From Clostridiaceae bacterium (GTDB lineage: Bacteria > Bacillota > Clostridia > DUPQ01), in the NCBI GenBank assembly GCA_012838235.1, contig DUPQ01000005.1:1-33258 (forward strand): a stretch of DNA of 33,258 nucleotides, written 5' to 3'. Positions 17,082 through 24,849 of this stretch are shown here, in pieces; positions within the stretch are counted from its first letter, which is position 1; each line of letters begins with the position of its first letter. The notes below the pieces were generated by a model. The model was not told the origin of the DNA. It worked only from the letters and a program-made list of their open reading frames with translations, and did no database searches. The translations under genes and the position numbers were made by a program.

Positions 17082-18623
17082 TTACCATGTCATATCTGTC
17101 CTAAAAAATCCTTTATCCGTCAACTCATACCGCTTATCGCACACTTCGTTTAGAAACTTTCTGTCATGGGAAACGGCGATTATGGTACCTTTAAAACCTT
17201 TCAGTTGTTCACGTATCACCGGATTGGATAACGGGCTTAGATTCCTTGTAGGTTCGTCCATCACAAGCACATTACATCCGTCCAGCACTATTTTTAAAAG
17301 ATAAAGTTTTGCTTTCTGTCCGCCGGACAAACCGGAAATCGGACCAATCATTTCGTCAGCGGTGAATTTCATACCTCCCATATACTGTCTTGCTTTGGTA
17401 ATATCGGCTTTTGTTCCGCTCGGGGCAAGAAACTCAATACATGTAAGACTATTATCCATACTGTCGGTATAGTCCTGCGGCATATAGCCTAAACGGATAT
17501 TATTGTCCTGTACAATATGATTAAGTATCTGTCTCAATAAAGTAGTCTTACCTGCTCCGTTCTTTCCGTATATACCTATATGCTCCCCGCCTTTAACATA
17601 CAATTTCACATCGGCTGAAAGTACTTTATCTCCTATCTTCAGATAATCCAATTCCATATCCAGTACCCTTTTTGATGTATTTATATATTGTCCGTCATAA
17701 AATCTTAAGAAAATCGCTTCTTCGGCATCAGAAAACTCCGTAAAATCTTCCTTTTCACGCATGAATCTTTTTTCCTGTGATTTAACTGACTTCATTTTCT
17801 TCTTCAGCAATCTTCCGCTTGCGGGATCCTGTCTGGATATGTTCTCCTGATCTTTCTCCACTTTATCATGAATCTTCTTCCAACGCTCCATCTGTTTTGC
17901 ATATTCCGCTCTTTGCATGGTGGCAATTTGATCCTGTTTTTCCAGATTATATTTCCTCACTTTAATATATTCGGAATAACTTAAGCGTGATATTGTGTGG
18001 CTACATTCACTTTTTCTTTTGTGCATTTCCATATGTAAGATAACATTAGCCGTGTTTTCAATAAGCATCTCATCATGGGACACATACATTACCGGAATCC
18101 TACAGGTGTTTATAAAGGTCTCCAGCCATACAAGAGTATCTATATCAATATCATTGGTAGGTTCATCCAGTAGCAGCACATCCGGCGATGATAACAGTAT
18201 AGATAAAAGCTGAATCTTTATCTTTTCTCCTCCGGAGAAGGTAGAAAGCAACCTTGCATAATCCTCTTTCCCCACTTCCAGCCCCAATTCCGTCAACAAT
18301 CTTGCATATTGTCCGGCATTTTTTGCATCGGTTACATGAAATAAGGTAAAATATTCTCCCAATTTCCTGTTCAGATATTTATCTTCAAGCAACTGTGGCA
18401 AATACCCTATAATACACCGTTTTTTAAAAACAGCACCTTCACAGACTGCATAGTCAGAAATACTTTCGACATCATAAATTGCTCTAAGCAAAGTACTCTT
18501 GCCGTTGCCTTCCTCGCCTATTACAGCCACTTTGTCATTAGAGTTCAAATTGATGGTAAGCCTTTCTACCAAAGGTCTGCCGTCATTCTTCATATATATG
18601 GATAAATCTTTAATCTGCAGCAT
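17082..18623 (-). CDS. ABC-F ATPase (ribosome-associated, antibiotic-resistance-like branch)
   Basis: The 513-residue protein has two ATPase domains and no membrane segment. Walker A is GEEGNGKST (36-44) in the first and GKNGAGKTT in the second; signatures are FSGGEK and LSGGQK; Walker B motifs are LLLDEPTND and VMDEPTRNLSPLSNP. The long charged linker between the domains carries the helix pair that reaches the peptidyl-tRNA site in ABC-F proteins. DEPTRNLSPLSNP is typical of the Firmicute Vga/Lsa-like group, which includes ribosome-protection proteins, but specificity cannot be deduced. The ATG at 18623 fits the family start and has GGGGGA upstream; the frame to 18713 would read through the attenuator hairpin. 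Expression is probably controlled by that leader. Confidence 0.88.
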   Translation of the reverse strand: MLQIKDLSIYMKNDGRPLVERLTINLNSNDKVAVIGEEGNGKSTLLRAIYDVESISDYAVCEGAVFKKRCIIGYLPQLLEDKYLNRKLGEYFTLFHVTDAKNAGQYARLLTELGLEVGKEDYARLLSTFSGGEKIKIQLLSILLSSPDVLLLDEPTNDIDIDTLVWLETFINTCRIPVMYVSHDEMLIENTANVILHMEMHKRKSECSHTISRLSYSEYIKVRKYNLEKQDQIATMQRAEYAKQMERWKKIHDKVEKDQENISRQDPASGRLLKKKMKSVKSQEKRFMREKEDFTEFSDAEEAIFLRFYDGQYINTSKRVLDMELDYLKIGDKVLSADVKLYVKGGEHIGIYGKNGAGKTTLLRQILNHIVQDNNIRLGYMPQDYTDSMDNSLTCIEFLAPSGTKADITKARQYMGGMKFTADEMIGPISGLSGGQKAKLYLLKIVLDGCNVLVMDEPTRNLSPLSNPVIREQLKGFKGTIIAVSHDRKFLNEVCDKRYELTDKGFFRTDMTW

Positions 18624-18633
18624 AAAATCCCCC

Positions 18634-18667
18634 AAAAAAATCCGTATGTCATGGAATGAAAACGGAT
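18634..18667 (-). promoter_or_regulatory. Attenuator-like terminator hairpin in the ABC-F leader
   Basis: On the minus strand ATCCGT (18662-18667) pairs with ACGGAT (18640-18645), followed by seven T and then the ribosome site GGGGGA. A terminator directly in front of the coding start is the layout of antibiotic-responsive attenuators. CCGTAT at 18724-18729 in the leader could instead pair with ATACGG in the 3' arm (18642-18647) and open the hairpin. Confidence 0.6.
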
Positions 18668-18700
18668 GCTGCAATAAAACATATTTGACAGTTATAATCC

Positions 18701-18718
18701 TTATTCTTTCCAAGACAT
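18701..18718 (-). CDS. Candidate leader peptide MSWKE
   Basis: A five-codon frame (ATG at 18716-18718, TAA at 18701-18703) follows GGGGAG with a rather long 13-base spacing. It lies between the predicted promoter and the terminator hairpin, and next to the sequence that could form the alternative pairing. A ribosome stalled here could switch the leader structure. It is very short, so the call is tentative. Confidence 0.3.
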   Translation of the reverse strand: MSWKE

Positions 18719-18805
18719 AATAAATACGGGTCTCCCCTGTTATCTGTTATGTTTTGTCTCGAATTAAAGAATCATTTCCTGCCTCTTTTCTTGAATATTA
18801 TCTAA

Positions 18806-18834
18806 AAAATATCATTAAAACAGCATATTGTCAA
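18806..18834 (-). promoter_or_regulatory. Predicted promoter of the ABC-F gene
   Basis: Minus strand TTGACA (18829-18834, perfect -35), a 17-base spacer and TATTTT (18806-18811). Transcription from here would make a leader of about 175 bases before the ABC-F start. The promoter lies just upstream of the end of the SGNH gene. Confidence 0.6.
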
Positions 18835-18856
18835 TCAGTCAACTCCCAAGTTTTTA

Positions 18857-19927
18857 TTATTTCAACGCATGCAATGTCACTATTGCATACTGACGCATCA
18901 GAAAATCATTCGGATGATTTATATTGTTGCCCGTCATGTGGTGATAAGGTTTGACATCTAAAAGTTTCTTGTGCAAAGTGGACATGTCCGATACCGCAAT
19001 ATTACCCGACTCCTCTTTAACCTGATGCAAAACATGTACATACTCCTGTATGTAAAATGTTTTTCGTGTGAGATTGGGATTTGGGTAAGTTGTTGCGACT
19101 AAAACAACGGAACAATCGGAATTATCTTTTCTTATCTCGTAAATAATCTTATGAAGTCTCTCCTTAAAAGTAGCAGCATCCAATCCGCCGGCATTCATAC
19201 CGAAGGCTAAAAACACCATGTCAGGTCTGTAATTGCACACCAATTCCTGCACATTCTGCAGTCCCCATGTAATAGATGTTCCCGAAACCGCAGTGTTTAT
19301 ATACCTGATATTTCCTATACCGGAAAAATCCTGATCCCCTTCTATAACCTTCTCATAACCGTATCTCTTTTGTATACCTAAAGCGGTCAGTTTATCCCAC
19401 GAGGGAAGATACGGAGCCACATCCACCAAAGCGGAACTGTTCCAGCCGAAAGTTATGCTGTCTCCGAGGAACAACATATTCAGGTTTTCCTTTTTCCTCA
19501 ATTTATCAAATACAACTAAATCGCCTTTAACAATCCCGGGAAAATATATATCGCTTTCCTTATGCTCATAAGTTACTACTATTTGCCTGTCATGAAAATA
19601 TGCTCCTTCATGCCAGACTGTAAAACCGAAATATGTTGAAAAGGCCTCACCTTCCTTTGGATTTACAGGGAAATAGTCATCATAATCCATAACAAATATA
19701 TTTCCGTTATCCTGTATCTTGAGCATTCCGTCCTGTAATAGATAATCGGTTCCTTCCACATAAGTAACGGTAAGAGCGGCATTTTTTACTGAAATAATCT
19801 TTGTCGCTTTATATGCCAAAGGTTGTAAAGAAATACTGCCGTTTCGGTTTCTTACAACCATTATCGATTCATCATAAACTATATTACCTTCCCATAACGG
19901 TATAAGATATTCATCAAGATTATACAT
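18857..19927 (-). CDS. SGNH/GDSL-family hydrolase, two-domain esterase-like
   Basis: The 356-residue protein has an N-terminal beta-rich domain (about 1-140) and a C-terminal SGNH hydrolase domain. Block I is GDSITFG with nucleophile Ser157, block II is NTAVSGTS, block III is AFGMN in place of GxND, and the block V-type His is in NNINHPND. Two-domain enzymes of this kind remove acetyl or other ester groups from carbohydrates. No signal peptide is visible. I chose the ATG at 19927 because GAGGTG lies six bases upstream; an in-frame GTG three codons earlier overlaps that site. The gene stands alone, near a GH20 and an ABC-F gene. Confidence 0.8.
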   Translation of the reverse strand: MYNLDEYLIPLWEGNIVYDESIMVVRNRNGSISLQPLAYKATKIISVKNAALTVTYVEGTDYLLQDGMLKIQDNGNIFVMDYDDYFPVNPKEGEAFSTYFGFTVWHEGAYFHDRQIVVTYEHKESDIYFPGIVKGDLVVFDKLRKKENLNMLFLGDSITFGWNSSALVDVAPYLPSWDKLTALGIQKRYGYEKVIEGDQDFSGIGNIRYINTAVSGTSITWGLQNVQELVCNYRPDMVFLAFGMNAGGLDAATFKERLHKIIYEIRKDNSDCSVVLVATTYPNPNLTRKTFYIQEYVHVLHQVKEESGNIAVSDMSTLHKKLLDVKPYHHMTGNNINHPNDFLMRQYAIVTLHALK

Positions 19928-20009
19928 ATTTGTCACCTCTGCTTAAATGAATTGCTGATATTATATCATGAAGCAAAAAAGCGTGTCTTTATGCCTTTTT
20001 GATAGGTTA

Positions 20010-20105
20010 TTACTTCCATATCCCCGCAACTCTAGCGATAACAAAAAAGGGCCAGAATAGTATCATAATAACCAGTTTCAATGTGTAAAGTTGCTTAAGT
20101 GTCAT
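20010..20105 (-). CDS. 31-aa single-span membrane peptide
   Basis: A 31-codon frame begins MTLKQLYTLKL, continues with a hydrophobic core (VIMILFWPFFVIARVAG) and ends IWK. One membrane helix with positive residues on both sides is predicted. GGAGG lies nine bases before the ATG (20103-20105) and a promoter-like TTGTGC-17-TAAAAT lies upstream. Good start signals and a clean helix argue for a real small protein. It does not belong to a family I can name; a membrane-active toxin or a small regulator of a membrane enzyme are both possible. Confidence 0.6.
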   Translation of the reverse strand: MTLKQLYTLKLVIMILFWPFFVIARVAGIWK

Positions 20106-20127
20106 TGTTCTTTTCCTCCGCATATCC

Positions 20128-20156
20128 ATTTTATCATCGCATGATTATGTGCACAA
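20128..20156 (-). promoter_or_regulatory. Possible promoter of the 31-aa membrane peptide
   Basis: Minus strand TTGTGC (20151-20156), 17 bases, TAAAAT (20128-20133). The -10 is good and the -35 partial. The implied start site is about 20 bases upstream of the peptide's ATG. Confidence 0.35.
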
Positions 20157-20258
20157 TATAAAATACCGTTACAATATAGTCATTGTACGTATGTGTCCAA
20201 AAATATTCCCACTAACTATGTTTATAGGTTTAAAAATACTCAATCAACCTTACAAAAA

Positions 20259-20660
20259 TCAGTCTGTAACTATATCATAAGTCCAGTCTATTATGCCGCC
20301 GAACTCATAGATATTTGTGTATCCTAAATTAACCAATTTGGCAGCTGCTTCCTTGCTGCGTCTACCGGACCTGCAATAGATAAGAATAATTTGGTCTTTG
20401 TCGGGTAATATATCTATTGTCTCCTTCCCTATACTTTCATTAGGCAGAAGAACCGCACCGGGTATATGCCCTCCCTTATACTCATCTTTGGTCCTCACAT
20501 CCAAGATAATATATCCGCTTTTCTCATCCATCATCTTTTTTGCTTCCGTAGCAGTAATCTTTTCATAAGTATTCTTCACATCTACTCCTTTATCCTCGGC
20601 ACAACCGACCAGTGCTGTAATTATAGCTAACATTAGTATTATGATTAAAATCTTTTTCAT
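20259..20660 (-). CDS. Rhodanese-domain lipoprotein
   Basis: The 133-residue protein has a lipoprotein signal with lipobox LVGC (Cys20) and one rhodanese domain from about residue 33. The active-site loop is CRSGRRS with the sulphur-carrying Cys96, and the flanking motifs ILDVRTKDEY and GHIPGA are intact. Exported single-domain rhodaneses move sulphane sulphur outside the membrane; the acceptor is unknown. I chose the ATG at 20660 because GAGGTG lies just upstream; a TTG four codons earlier overlaps that site. The gene stands alone. Confidence 0.9.
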   Translation of the reverse strand: MKKILIIILMLAIITALVGCAEDKGVDVKNTYEKITATEAKKMMDEKSGYIILDVRTKDEYKGGHIPGAVLLPNESIGKETIDILPDKDQIILIYCRSGRRSKEAAAKLVNLGYTNIYEFGGIIDWTYDIVTD

Positions 20661-21054
20661 GTCACACCTCAAAATTAATGAACTACACTAAATACAATAG
20701 CAATAAAACACCGGCTTTTCAGTGACAAAAGCACATTATGCATATAATATTATATTCCCATAGAATTACGTGTTTAGAATTATGTTTAGATCAAGCAGAA
20801 AGCTTATATATACAATCATTAATGTTAAATCTGTAAAATGCAGAATCAATATTATTTTCCAAAACACCTGTTAACTGCTCAATTGTTGAAGCATCAGTTT
20901 GAGAGCTTTTTAATCATTTACATCAGCCATATTTTAAACTTAAGAACACATTTGGAAACTGCAACTTGTTTTTGATTCATCTGAGGAAATTTAATTTTAT
21001 GTTAGCTTTTCTTGTTTCGCTTGTAAAATACATATATTTACATAGGTTTAAACT
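20661..21054. other. Gene-free stretch with coding-like remnants
   Basis: No complete gene is visible. On the minus strand, 20791-20913 holds a 40-codon open frame with protein-like composition (DASTIEQLTGVLENNID..., ending IYKLSA) but no start codon. Just upstream, in another frame, is a short MADVND frame. Around 20970-21030 there is an 18-codon frame ending NIKLNFLR. Together these look like pieces of one or more decayed genes. Confidence 0.35.
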
Positions 21055-21165
21055 TTATTTTAATATATTGTATACGGCGATAAAGCGATATGTTGTATAT
21101 TGAAACAAATACGGATGCTCACCAAGTTTCTTTTTAAACTGAGTGTAAGCATCCATGCTTTGCAT
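21055..21165 (-). CDS. Candidate 36-aa peptide downstream of the DUF2130 gene
   Basis: An ATG at 21163-21165 with GGAG four bases upstream opens a 36-codon frame (MQSMDAYTQFKKKLGEHPY..., ending IAVYNILK) that stops with TAA at 21055. It starts 28 bases after the DUF2130 stop. Composition is protein-like, with many aromatic and basic residues. It could be a small protein or the stump of a decayed gene, since remnants follow. The 3' part of the frame overlaps an imperfect hairpin. Confidence 0.35.
   Translation of the reverse strand: MQSMDAYTQFKKKLGEHPYLFQYTTYRFIAVYNILK
21113..21154 (-). terminator. Long imperfect hairpin after the DUF2130 gene
   Basis: GGATGCT (21113-21119) and AGCATCC (21148-21154) form the base of a hairpin with an inner CAC/GTG and AGTTT/AAACT pairing. 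On the minus strand it is followed by GTATTTGTTT, only moderately T-rich. It could end the DUF2130 transcript, or be a chance fold inside the 36-codon frame. Confidence 0.4.
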
Positions 21166-21193
21166 TCTTCTCCATATTGGCTTATTCGTTTCT

Positions 21194-22291
21194 TTACCTT
21201 GCTGACTTAATCTGTTCTAACTTTTCTCTAACAGATGGTGCATTATGCGTAAGTTTCTTTATATCGACATCCTCAACCTTATTGTTTGCTGCATTTAAGT
21301 GACTCTCGGATTTAAGCAAATTCTCTCTAATTTTTGTCAAAGTAGAAATTGTCTTATCAATACCATCAATTGCATCAACAAAACGGTTTTTTGCATTTTC
21401 CAGACTATAACTAAAACTGCTTTTAAATTGAGACAAATTTTCCTCAAAATTGCGTAGATCAAGTTGCTGATTTTCTACTATGGCCAATTTCTTCTGATAT
21501 TCCAAAGAATTTAATGCTGCATTACGAAGCAGAGAAATAATCGGGATGAAGAATTGAGGACGAATTACAAACATTTTGGGGTAGCGATAAGAGACATCTA
21601 CAATACCGTTGTTATAAAACTCGTTATCCATTTCCAGGAGCGAAACCAGAACGGCATATTCACAGTTCTTCTCTGTTCGATTTTTATCCAGTTGCTTAAA
21701 GAAGCTCTCGTTTTTCTGCTTTGTTTCAGTTGTATCCATCTCATTCTTCATTTCGAACATTATGGATATAAACTCTACTTCATCGGATGATTCTCTGAAT
21801 ATGAAGTCCCCTTTGCTACCGCTTTTAGCATCGTTATCTTTTTCAAAATATGCATTTGGAAAAGCGGCCATGCGAATCTGATTAAACTGATTCATACAAT
21901 GCTGTTCTAAACTCTCGCCGACCATCTTGGTTGATTGCTTTGCTTTAAAATCCTTTAACATATTAATTTCGTCTTCTCTAAGTTTCAACTCGTCCTTGTG
22001 TTTCTCAATAAGATTATTCTTTTGTAACACGCTTGCCTGTTCTTGTAACTTCAGTTTGCTTTCGAGATTGGATATTTCAGTAATCTTTTCAGACAATTCC
22101 TTGTCCTTTGCCTGAACAGCCTGTGTTACTGCAAGCTCTTTTTCAGTTTGAGCATTTTTCAACTCTTTCTCTTTCATTTCGGCAAGTTCCTTCTTAAACT
22201 CCATGTCACGCACCTGTAATAAAATCTGAGCATAACCGGTCTCGTCAATTTGGAACATTTTCCCGCAATTGGGACACTTTATTTCTTGCAT
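21194..22291 (-). CDS. DUF2130 protein (zinc finger, coiled coil, nuclease-like fold)
   Basis: The 365-residue protein begins with a half zinc finger (IKCPNCGKMF, residues 4-13). A long charged coiled coil runs to about residue 115, followed by the DUF2130 core (KMVGESLEQHC, SGSKGDFIFRE, ISIMFEMKNEM). The core resembles PD-(D/E)xK nuclease-like folds such as RmuC: the Asp of GDFIF and the Glu-x-Lys of FEMK are the candidate metal residues. The role is unproven; DUF2130 genes occur on plasmids, phages and chromosomes. GGAGG lies eight bases before the ATG. Codon use is more AT-rich than the metabolic genes, and it lies in an accessory-looking stretch. Confidence 0.85.
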   Translation of the reverse strand: MQEIKCPNCGKMFQIDETGYAQILLQVRDMEFKKELAEMKEKELKNAQTEKELAVTQAVQAKDKELSEKITEISNLESKLKLQEQASVLQKNNLIEKHKDELKLREDEINMLKDFKAKQSTKMVGESLEQHCMNQFNQIRMAAFPNAYFEKDNDAKSGSKGDFIFRESSDEVEFISIMFEMKNEMDTTETKQKNESFFKQLDKNRTEKNCEYAVLVSLLEMDNEFYNNGIVDVSYRYPKMFVIRPQFFIPIISLLRNAALNSLEYQKKLAIVENQQLDLRNFEENLSQFKSSFSYSLENAKNRFVDAIDGIDKTISTLTKIRENLLKSESHLNAANNKVEDVDIKKLTHNAPSVREKLEQIKSAR

Positions 22292-22317
22292 ATTAATACC
22301 TCCTTAATCTAATATCT

Positions 22318-22611
22318 CTATGATAATTCATGTTCAGAAGAAACTTCAAATTTTTCTCCATCATATGTCCAGGTTGTTGTCTCTCTACTTGTTGCACTAC
22401 ACAAAGAGTCTCTGAATTCTTCATTTATCTCATCTGTAATCTCTGCTCCTTCATCAAGTTCCATGTGATGTCTGATAAAGTCATCATCGTAATTATAATA
22501 AAATCTACCTTCATGCTCTCCGCCCCAACCCGTATTATTATGATACCAATCTGATTTTCAAACACCTCAATTCATTACACAGTTGTCGCCAGCAAATCCA
22601 AAGTAATACAT
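22318..22611 (-). pseudogene. Broken gene with two in-frame TGA codons
   Basis: One reading frame runs from an ATG at 22609-22611 (MYYFGFAGDNCVMN) through TGA (22567-22569), GGT GTT, TGA (22558-22560) and then 79 open codons (KSDWYHNNTGWGGEHEG..., ending SSEHELS) to TAG at 22318. The 79-codon part has strong protein-like composition but no usable start except an internal ATG without ribosome site. The whole frame is in phase with the 64-aa gene just upstream. The simplest reading is a pseudogene with nonsense mutations. TGA is a true stop elsewhere in the window (potA, potB, potC). Confidence 0.55.
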
Positions 22612-22614
22612 ACC

Positions 22615-22809
22615 TTATTCACAATAATCTTCTGAATCAATACCGTATCTTGTTGCTATGGATATTAGTTCTTCAGGTGAAGCATCATCAATGTCAAATG
22701 ATTCCACCAATGCTCCTCCATATCCGCCAACAAAATATGCTCCCTGAGCTTCAGCCTTCAAGGCTTCTCTGAGCTTTTCAATATCCAGCTTTTCACCTTT
22801 GTTATCCAT
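22615..22809 (-). CDS. Conserved-looking 64-aa hypothetical protein
   Basis: A 64-residue acidic protein with a glycine-rich centre (YFVGGYGGALVESFDID) and a helical C-terminal part (ASPEELISIATRYGID). The pattern looks like a small conserved Firmicute protein, but I cannot name a family or function. AGGGG lies eight bases before the ATG. A TATAAT at 22862-22867 (minus strand) and a palindrome upstream suggest its own promoter. The broken gene downstream may once have been its partner. Confidence 0.65.
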   Translation of the reverse strand: MDNKGEKLDIEKLREALKAEAQGAYFVGGYGGALVESFDIDDASPEELISIATRYGIDSEDYCE

Positions 22810-22861
22810 TGTATTTCCCCTCTATTTACTGATGTTATTTCGCTATCTCTGAGTCATATTT

Positions 22862-22892
22862 ATTATACCATCATTGGTGTCCGTTATAACGG
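22862..22892. promoter_or_regulatory. Divergent control region: -10 box and palindrome
   Basis: TATAAT on the minus strand (22862-22867) lies about 53 bases upstream of the 64-aa gene. The perfect palindrome CCGTTATAACGG (22881-22892) covers the place of its -35 element. It also lies 118 bases upstream of the plus-strand 612-aa gene, so a protein bound there could affect both genes. Confidence 0.45.
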
Positions 22893-23010
22893 TCTGTTAA
22901 ATTGCCATGCAATAATGAACATATTTTAAACACAGTCATTTTAGTGTATTATTAACATATCAAGTCAAACACATAACAACAGGTCATTTCTATATCTACA
23001 GGAGGAACTC

Positions 23011-24849
23011 ATGCAAGAACATAATATAAGACGGACAATACCATTGCCAAAAAATATACGTTATACATCCTTTCAATTTTATGCAAAATCTGAACCGGGG
23101 CAGGGCATTTCTGTGGAACAGTTATACATAAAGCAAATATTGTATGTACTTAACTGGATACAAAAAAGGTGCTTAAATAAGGATAACTCTAATCATGCGG
23201 ATTTACCGGAATTTCTGCAAAATATCCCTAAACCTGAAGAGTATAAAAATTATCCCCTTGAAGATCTAGCTTCTTATAGATATTATGCAGGATTTCAAAT
23301 AGAGATAATGGTTTCAAGAGATAAAAAGAATTGGGCTATGAGAGTACAAGAGATTGACCGAGGGCCAAAACCCGATAAGCCGGACGAAGCTAGAAAACCT
23401 GTACCGGGACGTTCTTTTATAACAGACATAGGATTGCGAAGAAATGAAAGTAGTGTTGAAATCGCAACAAGAACCCTTGTAGATGAACCGGAAGGAACTA
23501 AAGAAGAGTGTGATGCTTTCAGGCAGGCTTTTATAAAAGAACTTATAGCAGATAAGGACATCAAGCTGGTAAATGATGGTTGGCCTGTACGAGAGGAACA
23601 TGTTGAAGTAAAAAATAAAGACAATTATAAAGACTTCATAAAATGGCTGAAATCAGATAAAAGAGAAGCACTAGCTGTTGTATACTGTGCATCACCTAAA
23701 GTTATAAAGGTAAAAATAAAAGAAGAATCTGAAGATAATACCCAAGTACATACCGAGAATAAAGATGAGACAAATGTTATAGATTATCTTGATGAATTTA
23801 AAAAGCTGGCTTTGTCTAACAGAGGCTATGCATTTTTCTATCATATACTACCGGAAAGCCGTCGGGAAACTTTCCTTAAGGATATTGCTGAAATTAACTT
23901 TTCGAACAAGAAAACACCGGTTCTTGACAATGAGGATTTGTTCATTATTGGTGCCAAAAAATATAAAACATCAACTGTATACGCATATAACATGAACCAG
24001 CACTGCACAGATGATTCTACAAAAGCGACTGTTATAAAAACCATTCGAAAATATTATGAACGAAAAGACGTAAGTTTTTTTGGGGTCCGGTTCGTACCGG
24101 AATTAAAAGAAGTTTTAGATCGGGAAAAAGAGGAAACCAAGAAAAGTACGTTGGATTTACTGGAAAAAATTGATGGATTGGAACAGGAATTACATTCACA
24201 AAAAAGTGATTACGAGAAAAATATAGCTGACTTGAATAGTGAAATACGACGGATTATTAATCAAAAAGATAAGGAAATACAGGATCTGAAGGATGATTTG
24301 ATTCAACAGGAAAAGGATAGTAAATCTTTCGTAGAAAGCCAAAATAGAATTCTTAACGAAAAAGACTACTTAATAGAAAGACTAAGAAATCGCAAAAAAA
24401 GACCTAAAAAATTCGAGGATATACCTAAATGGGTTAATAATAGCTTCAAAGACAGACTCATAATGAGTGAGCGAGCTCAAAAAGAGGTTAATGAAATCAC
24501 GAAAGAATACGACTTGGATAATATTTGTGATGCGCTTGAATACCTTGCGTTTGAGTATCGTGATCTTCTCAGAGGAAACATTTCTGTAGATATGGTAAAT
24601 AATAGAGCCTCAAAAATATACGACCGAAGTTATGAAGTTACAAAGGTAGATGTGCCTGGCATAAATAATAAAACCGAATATAGTTTTAAGTACTATAAGA
24701 GGGACGGAACACCTTGTGAAGATGAGGAAATTGACAGACACTTATATTTGAATAATAGTAATCGTATTTATTTCATATATGATAAAGAGGATAAAAGAAT
24801 AGTAATTGCCTCTTTACCGCATCATTTGAGAACAAAGAGTGACAGATAA
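23011..24849 (+). CDS. Unknown 612-aa protein, coiled coil with RelE-like-looking C-terminus
   Basis: I do not recognise the family of this 612-residue soluble protein. Residues 1-365 form one or two globular alpha/beta domains (FITDIGLRRNESSVEIATRTLV near 136-157). Residues 365-462 are a charged coiled coil, followed by a basic linker (RKKRPKK). Residues 470-606 form a compact end domain that begins WVNNSFKDRLIMSERAQ and ends NRIYFIYDKEDKRIVIASLP. That final strand pair with HHLRT resembles RelE-type toxin folds, which is only a guess. AGGAGG lies five bases before the ATG. It is one of only two plus-strand genes and is distinctly AT-rich, both suggesting acquisition. Its stop abuts the stop of the HD gene with no spacer. 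Confidence 0.75.
   Translation: MQEHNIRRTIPLPKNIRYTSFQFYAKSEPGQGISVEQLYIKQILYVLNWIQKRCLNKDNSNHADLPEFLQNIPKPEEYKNYPLEDLASYRYYAGFQIEIMVSRDKKNWAMRVQEIDRGPKPDKPDEARKPVPGRSFITDIGLRRNESSVEIATRTLVDEPEGTKEECDAFRQAFIKELIADKDIKLVNDGWPVREEHVEVKNKDNYKDFIKWLKSDKREALAVVYCASPKVIKVKIKEESEDNTQVHTENKDETNVIDYLDEFKKLALSNRGYAFFYHILPESRRETFLKDIAEINFSNKKTPVLDNEDLFIIGAKKYKTSTVYAYNMNQHCTDDSTKATVIKTIRKYYERKDVSFFGVRFVPELKEVLDREKEETKKSTLDLLEKIDGLEQELHSQKSDYEKNIADLNSEIRRIINQKDKEIQDLKDDLIQQEKDSKSFVESQNRILNEKDYLIERLRNRKKRPKKFEDIPKWVNNSFKDRLIMSERAQKEVNEITKEYDLDNICDALEYLAFEYRDLLRGNISVDMVNNRASKIYDRSYEVTKVDVPGINNKTEYSFKYYKRDGTPCEDEEIDRHLYLNNSNRIYFIYDKEDKRIVIASLPHHLRTKSDR

Noticed and set aside
18624-18713. N-terminal 30-residue extension of the ABC-F protein
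   Set aside because: It would start at TTG and be translated through the terminator hairpin; family proteins start at MLQIKDL.
22558-22569. Recoding of TGA as tryptophan or selenocysteine
   Set aside because: TGA is the normal stop of potA, potB, potC, folD and others here, and no selenocysteine-type hairpin is evident; nonsense decay is simpler.
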